Positions 15,616 to 20,011 of a DNA stretch of 20,011 nucleotides are shown one piece after another; the first letter of the stretch is position 1; every line of letters begins with the position of its first letter. Location: assembly GCA_004298675.1 (NCBI GenBank), contig SCRI01000018.1, positions 1-20,011 on the forward strand. The letters run 5' to 3'. A program made the translations under genes and the position numbers. Origin of the DNA: a bacterium. GTDB taxonomy: Bacteria; Vulcanimicrobiota; Vulcanimicrobiia; Vulcanimicrobiales; SCRA01. The notes under the pieces were generated by a model. That model did no database searches. It was not told the DNA's origin and worked only from the letters and a program-made list of their open reading frames with translations.

Positions 15616-16590
15616 ATGCTGATCTTGCGCGAACAGGAAATCATCCCGCTGCTCCCGATGCGTGACGCGATCCACGCCGTGGAGCACGCGCTGCGCGCGC
15701 AAGCCGATGGCACGGCGCGCATGCCGCTGCGCATCGGCGTGCCGGCGCATGCCGGCATTCTGGCGGCGATGCCGGGCTCGCTCATCGCCGGCGACGCGGC
15801 GCTGGGCGCCAAGCTCGTGACTATCTTCGAAGGTAACGCGGAGCGGCGTATCCCCACGCATCAAGGCGCGATCATGCTCTTCGATCCGGACACCGGCACC
15901 CCACAGTCGCTGCTGGATGCGCGCTACCTCACTGAGGTGCGCACGGCCGCCGTCTCCGCCGTCGCCACGCGCCTGCTAGCCAACCCTGGCGCGCGCACGG
16001 CCGCCATTCTCGGCACGGGCGTGCAGGCGCGCTCGCACGCGCTGGCGATGCGTGAGGTATTGACGCTGGAAGATCTGCGCATCTGGGGGCGCAGCGCCAA
16101 ACATGCCCAGGAGGCGGCGGCATGGGCATGCGAGCAAGGGCTGCCGGCGCGCGCCGTTGGCGACGCCAGCGCCGCGATCCGCGGCGCGCAGGTCGTCAAC
16201 ACCGTCACCTCTGCCAAGGCCGCGCTCTTCGACGCTGCCGCCGTCGCCCCGGGCGCGCACGTCAACGCGGTCGGCAGCTCCACGCCGGTGGCGCGCGAAG
16301 TGCCCGGCGCGCTGGTCGGCCGTGCGCGCCTCTTCGTCGACTCGCGCGAGGGCGCCATGAACGAGAGCGGTGACATCCTGTTGGCCATCGCCGAGGGCGC
16401 GCTACAGGCGCACCCCGAGCTGACGCTCCTGGGCGACGTGCTGACGGGTCGCGCCCACGGACGGCGCTCGCCGGAGGAGATCACCATCTTCGACTCGCTG
16501 GGCATCGCCATCGAAGACGTCGCCTGCGCGGCGCTGGTGGCCGAGCGCGCCCGCGACCAGGGCCTAGGCGCCGAGGTCGATTTCCCATAG
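15616..16590 (+). CDS. Ornithine cyclodeaminase / mu-crystallin family NAD(P)-dependent enzyme
   Basis: A 324-residue enzyme of the OCD/mu-crystallin family, which includes ornithine cyclodeaminase, ketimine reductase and archaeal-type alanine dehydrogenase. K66 (GAKLVTIFEGN) and R109 (TEVRTAAVSAVAT) match the substrate-binding lysine and arginine, and GTGVQARSH (133-141) is the Rossmann dinucleotide loop. The position of the catalytic aspartate of true OCD (GGDCP in Pseudomonas) reads GSSTP here, with serine at 222. Ammonia-releasing cyclisation of ornithine is therefore doubtful, and an imine reductase or amino-acid dehydrogenase role is more likely. An in-frame TGA nine bases upstream fixes ATG 15616 as the earliest start; aaaggag lies 12 nt before it. 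It begins 57 bp after the binding protein on the same strand. Confidence 0.88.
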   Translation: MLILREQEIIPLLPMRDAIHAVEHALRAQADGTARMPLRIGVPAHAGILAAMPGSLIAGDAALGAKLVTIFEGNAERRIPTHQGAIMLFDPDTGTPQSLLDARYLTEVRTAAVSAVATRLLANPGARTAAILGTGVQARSHALAMREVLTLEDLRIWGRSAKHAQEAAAWACEQGLPARAVGDASAAIRGAQVVNTVTSAKAALFDAAAVAPGAHVNAVGSSTPVAREVPGALVGRARLFVDSREGAMNESGDILLAIAEGALQAHPELTLLGDVLTGRAHGRRSPEEITIFDSLGIAIEDVACAALVAERARDQGLGAEVDFP

Positions 16591-16596
16591 GTCATA

Positions 16597-16631
16597 CGAC
16601 ATATTTGTCGCAGATCTACTACATTTTTGTC
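16597..16631 (+). promoter_or_regulatory. Paired operator-like repeats upstream of the winged-helix gene
   Basis: GACATATTTGTC (16598-16609) and TACATTTTTGTC (16620-16631) agree at 10 of 12 positions and start 22 bp apart, about two helical turns. The first is the core of a perfect dyad, cgaca-tatt-tgtcg (16597-16610). The surrounding 65 bp are strikingly AT-rich for this genome. The layout fits autoregulation by the adjoining winged-helix protein, as in toxin-antitoxin operons. Confidence 0.55.
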
Positions 16632-16642
16632 ATAATTTGTGA

Positions 16643-16648
16643 TAGACT
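16643..16648 (+). promoter_or_regulatory. Possible -10 element for leaderless expression
   Basis: TAGACT ends six bases before the ATG at 16655, so transcription would begin at or next to the start codon. There is no Shine-Dalgarno sequence in the gap. The TANNNT-next-to-ATG layout is known from leaderless genes in Deinococcus and Actinobacteria. The second repeat (16620-16631) would cover the -35 position, allowing repression. Confidence 0.35.
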
Positions 16649-16654
16649 AACGCC

Positions 16655-16990
16655 ATGCTCGACCTACGCCCTCAAGTCTTTGGAAGCGTTGTTCGGACCA
16701 AGGTCCTCACCGCAATCGGGGCGCTCGAGGAAACCTACGCCACCGAGCTGGCTAGGGCGCTGGAAGTCCCCTTGCGCTCGGTACAGCGCATCGTAGAGGC
16801 GTTGGAGACCGACGGCATCGTTGCCACGCGCCTTGTCGGCAATCAGCGGCGCATTGCCCTCAATCCTCGCTGGTTAGGCGCCGCGGAGTTGCGCGCTCTG
16901 CTCGATCGCCTCATGCTCGCGGACGCCGATCTGCAGCGCCGATTGGGCGCGCTACGCCGCCGCCCCCGCCGCAAGGGGAAGCCGCTGTGA
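16655..16990 (+). CDS. Small winged-helix DNA-binding protein, probable antitoxin or autoregulator
   Basis: A 111-residue protein with a clear winged helix: TKVLTAIGALEETYATELARA (15-35), the recognition region VPLRSVQRIVEALETDGIV (38-56) and a wing TRLVGNQRRIALN (58-70). A helical segment follows (75-100) and then a very basic tail (RRRPRRKGKP). It resembles ArsR/MarR-like helix-turn-helix proteins without metal or ligand residues. The stop overlaps the GTG of the nucleotidyltransferase gene by 4 bp, so the two are translated together. Pairs of a winged-helix protein and a nucleotidyltransferase occur in AbiE-type type IV toxin-antitoxin systems and in related uncharacterised modules. The operator-like repeats just upstream fit an autoregulator. 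Function is inferred. Confidence 0.8.
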   Translation: MLDLRPQVFGSVVRTKVLTAIGALEETYATELARALEVPLRSVQRIVEALETDGIVATRLVGNQRRIALNPRWLGAAELRALLDRLMLADADLQRRLGALRRRPRRKGKPL

Positions 16991-17550
16991 TCGACGCGTC
17001 CTCAAGCCTGATTGACGTCGCATTCGCGGCTTCGACGGCGCTTGACAAAGCGAACATTTCCGCCGTATTGACAGGCGGAAGCGCGGCGACGTTTTACGCA
17101 CCGGCTGAGTATCAGTCCGGTGACGCAGACTTCGTGCTGAGTTTCTATGAAGACGGACCCGCCGTTGCACCGGCCCTAGCCCCGCTCGGCTTTACGCTCC
17201 AGGAAGGATCCTTCCGACACCCACGGACCGCGTACATCGTTGAGTTTCCTCGCGGCCCTTTGAAGATCGGCGACGATGACGTTCGTACTCATGCGACCTA
17301 TCGCAGAGGAGACGAAGTGCTCCACATACTGACGAGCACCGATACGATCCGCGATCGGCTCATGAATTACTTCGCCTGGAGCGATCTTTCTTGTCTGAGC
17401 GCTGCGGTCGGCGTCTACAAGCGACAGCGAGGCTCCGCGGATCTCAACGCGATCGAAGCATGGGTTGCGCGAGAAAGCAACGGTCCGTTTGCCAGAGACT
17501 ACGACCGCAAGTTTCGGATCTTCTTGGAGCTCATCGGGCGCAACCCATAA
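16987..17550 (+). CDS. Nucleotidyltransferase-fold protein, possible toxin of a two-gene module
   Basis: A 187-residue protein with the minimal nucleotidyltransferase signature: LTGGSAATFY (29-38; G30 G31 S32) followed by SGDADFVL (44-51), giving the paired acids D46 and D48. The C-terminal half (STDTIRDRLMNYFAWSDLSC, later ADLNAIEAWVARES) resembles the helical region of AbiEii/DUF6036-like nucleotidyltransferases. Such proteins transfer nucleotides to tRNA or protein targets in toxin-antitoxin or abortive-infection systems, though many are uncharacterised. It starts with GTG inside the stop of the winged-helix gene. Its codon use looks less GC-rich than its neighbours (GTATTGACAGGCGGA, for example), hinting at transfer. 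A toxin role is an inference; a housekeeping nucleotidyltransferase cannot be excluded. Confidence 0.78.
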   Translation: MIDASSSLIDVAFAASTALDKANISAVLTGGSAATFYAPAEYQSGDADFVLSFYEDGPAVAPALAPLGFTLQEGSFRHPRTAYIVEFPRGPLKIGDDDVRTHATYRRGDEVLHILTSTDTIRDRLMNYFAWSDLSCLSAAVGVYKRQRGSADLNAIEAWVARESNGPFARDYDRKFRIFLELIGRNP

Positions 17551-17555
17551 TGACG

Positions 17556-17581
17556 AGGGGTGCGGCGGATGCCGCACCCCT
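17556..17581. terminator. Strong hairpin between the nucleotidyltransferase and groEL
   Basis: aggggtgcggc (17556-17566) and gccgcacccct (17571-17581) form a perfect 11-bp stem with a GGAT loop. The genes on both sides converge on it, so it probably ends transcripts in both directions. No long T-tract follows on either strand. Confidence 0.7.
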
Positions 17582-17613
17582 CTCGACGCTTCGTAACTGA
17601 GCCGCAGCCCAGG

Positions 17614-19284
<1,671 letters not shown>

Positions 19285-19332
19285 TTACAGCTCCTACAGC
19301 TTCGTGAGAAACGGAAGTGCGTGCAACGCGGT

Positions 19333-19644
19333 TTACGCGTGCGCGGCGACCTTCGCGTCGGTGAAGACGGCCAGCACGTCCTTCTCCGGGATGATGAGGT
19401 ACTCAGTACCGTCCACCTTGACTTCGCTGCCCGCGTACTTCGAATAGATGACGCGGTCGCCGACCTTGACGGTCATGGCGATCGTCTTGCCATCGTCGGT
19501 GACGCGGCCGGTTCCCACGGCGCGGACGACGCCCTCTTGGGGCTTCTCCTTGGCCGTGTCCGGCAGGAACACGCCGCCGGGGCTCTTCTCGGCCTGCTCG
19601 ACGTGCTCGACGATCACGCGATCGCCCAACGGTTTCAGGTTCAC
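19333..19644 (-). CDS. groES: Co-chaperonin GroES (Hsp10)
   Basis: A 103-residue subunit of the heptameric lid that closes the GroEL chamber. The opening [20 protein letters not shown] and the mobile-loop segment [20 protein letters not shown] are diagnostic, as is [20 protein letters not shown]. The start is GTG at 19644, with a consensus aggagg six bases upstream (19651-19656 on the opposite strand). The C-terminal VAAHA tail is slightly longer than in E. coli. First gene of groES-groEL, it has a recognisable promoter and a CIRCE-like operator within 100 bp upstream, so heat-inducible expression by HrcA release is expected. Confidence 0.97.
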   Translation of the reverse strand: MNLKPLGDRVIVEHVEQAEKSPGGVFLPDTAKEKPQEGVVRAVGTGRVTDDGKTIAMTVKVGDRVIYSKYAGSEVKVDGTEYLIIPEKDVLAVFTDAKVAAHA

Positions 19645-19677
19645 GGGATTCCTCCTAGTGCGAGACTTCGCATGGGT

Positions 19678-19704
19678 TTAGCACTCTTAGCAGTTGACTG
19701 CCAG
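19678..19704 (-). promoter_or_regulatory. CIRCE-like operator (HrcA site) before groESL
   Basis: The + strand reads TTAGCACTC (19678-19686), nine bases, then GACTGCCAG (19696-19704). Against TTAGCACTC-N9-GAGTGCTAA this is 9/9 and 6/9 with exact spacing. It sits just downstream of the predicted transcription start and 33 nt before the GTG, the classical place for HrcA repression. Confidence 0.78.
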
Positions 19705-19713
19705 GCGCTAAGG

Positions 19714-19742
19714 ATTCTAGCAGACGCAGGTAGGGAGTGCAA
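19714..19742 (-). promoter_or_regulatory. Predicted housekeeping-sigma promoter of groESL
   Basis: Read on the - strand, TTGCAC (19742-19737) is followed by a 17-bp spacer and TAGAAT (19719-19714). The -10 matches 5/6, but the -35 only in TTG. Transcription would start near 19707, so the CIRCE-like element covers about +3 to +30. The geometry with the operator supports the call. Confidence 0.55.
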
Positions 19743-19780
19743 GAGGGGAGCGGGCTCCAGCCTGCACTAATCTACGCAGC

Positions 19781-20011
19781 ATGTCGAGCATCATTTCCCC
19801 CGCCAAGCGGGTGAACCTCATCCCCGCCGGCGTGACCGCTGGAATCATCGGGGCGGTCGTCATCGATCTCTACCTCATGCTCGCCCTGCGCGTGGGGCCC
19901 GCCGGCCTCTTCCAGTGGGTGGCCTCGAACTTCCACGGCGCGGGGGCCGCCCCGCCCGCCATTCAAGGCGCCGCGGTTCAGCTGGGGGTGGCGATCGTCT
20001 GGGGCGTGGTG
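19781..20011 (+). CDS. Membrane protein of unknown family, N-terminal part
   Basis: An open frame of 77 codons starts with ATG at 19781 and runs off the window. It reads MSSIISPAKRVNLIPAGVTA, then a hydrophobic helix (about 18-37, IIGAVVIDLYLMLALRVG), a Gly/Ala/Pro-rich linker and the start of a second helix (about 62-77, QLGVAIVWGVV). This looks like a multi-pass membrane protein; I do not recognise the family. The antisense frame at 19772-19966 is weaker and was not chosen. No ribosome site is visible. TAATCT ends seven bases before the ATG and could be a -10 for a leaderless message. It is divergent from groESL across a 136-bp spacer that holds the groES promoter. Confidence 0.6.
   Translation, partial: MSSIISPAKRVNLIPAGVTAGIIGAVVIDLYLMLALRVGPAGLFQWVASNFHGAGAAPPAIQGAAVQLGVAIVWGVV

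Overview
The window is high-GC bacterial chromosome. It carries housekeeping genes (phenylalanyl-tRNA synthetase, Lon, GroES/GroEL) around a small accessory block. HrcA/CIRCE-type operators before two heat-shock loci, a Gram-positive-type YqzL microprotein before pheS and a pheS-pheT-cvpA order point to a terrabacterial lineage, possibly a Candidatus Eremiobacterota (WPS-2)-like organism. The lineage is inference from gene content; no rRNA is present to settle it.

Layout. 1-4198 (+): a 32-residue YqzL-like ORF, a hairpin, then pheS-pheT-cvpA as a tight operon. 4268-8299 (-): an apparent operon hsp20, lon, class V aminotransferase, read from a CIRCE-like operator beside the hsp20 start. 8403-15558: the accessory block. 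On the + strand a TPR protein is followed one base later by a TfuA-like protein and then, from its own possible -10 box, a 101-residue small protein. On the - strand a YcaO cyclodehydratase-like gene overlaps by 4 bp a 924-residue LAL/LuxR-type regulator. Divergent from ycaO is a lone family-5 (peptide/nickel) substrate-binding protein. 15616-16590 (+): an ornithine cyclodeaminase/mu-crystallin family enzyme. 16655-17550 (+): a winged-helix regulator overlapping a small nucleotidyltransferase by 4 bp, with paired operator-like repeats upstream. 17614-19644 (-): groES-groEL with a recognisable promoter and CIRCE-like operator. 19781-end (+): the start of an unknown membrane protein.

How the parts fit. 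YcaO with TfuA is the established enzyme pair for backbone thioamide (and related) modification of peptides or proteins. Here the two lie on opposite strands about 3.1 kb apart, with a regulator, a candidate substrate and a peptide-type binding protein around them. I read 8403-15558 as a compact, atypically arranged YcaO-TfuA RiPP-like locus; the product and the identity of the precursor are inferred. The two CIRCE-like sites suggest one HrcA-type repressor controls both the hsp20-lon and groESL units.

No rRNA, tRNA, CRISPR array or insertion sequence was recognised, and no gene-free stretch exceeds 300 bases.
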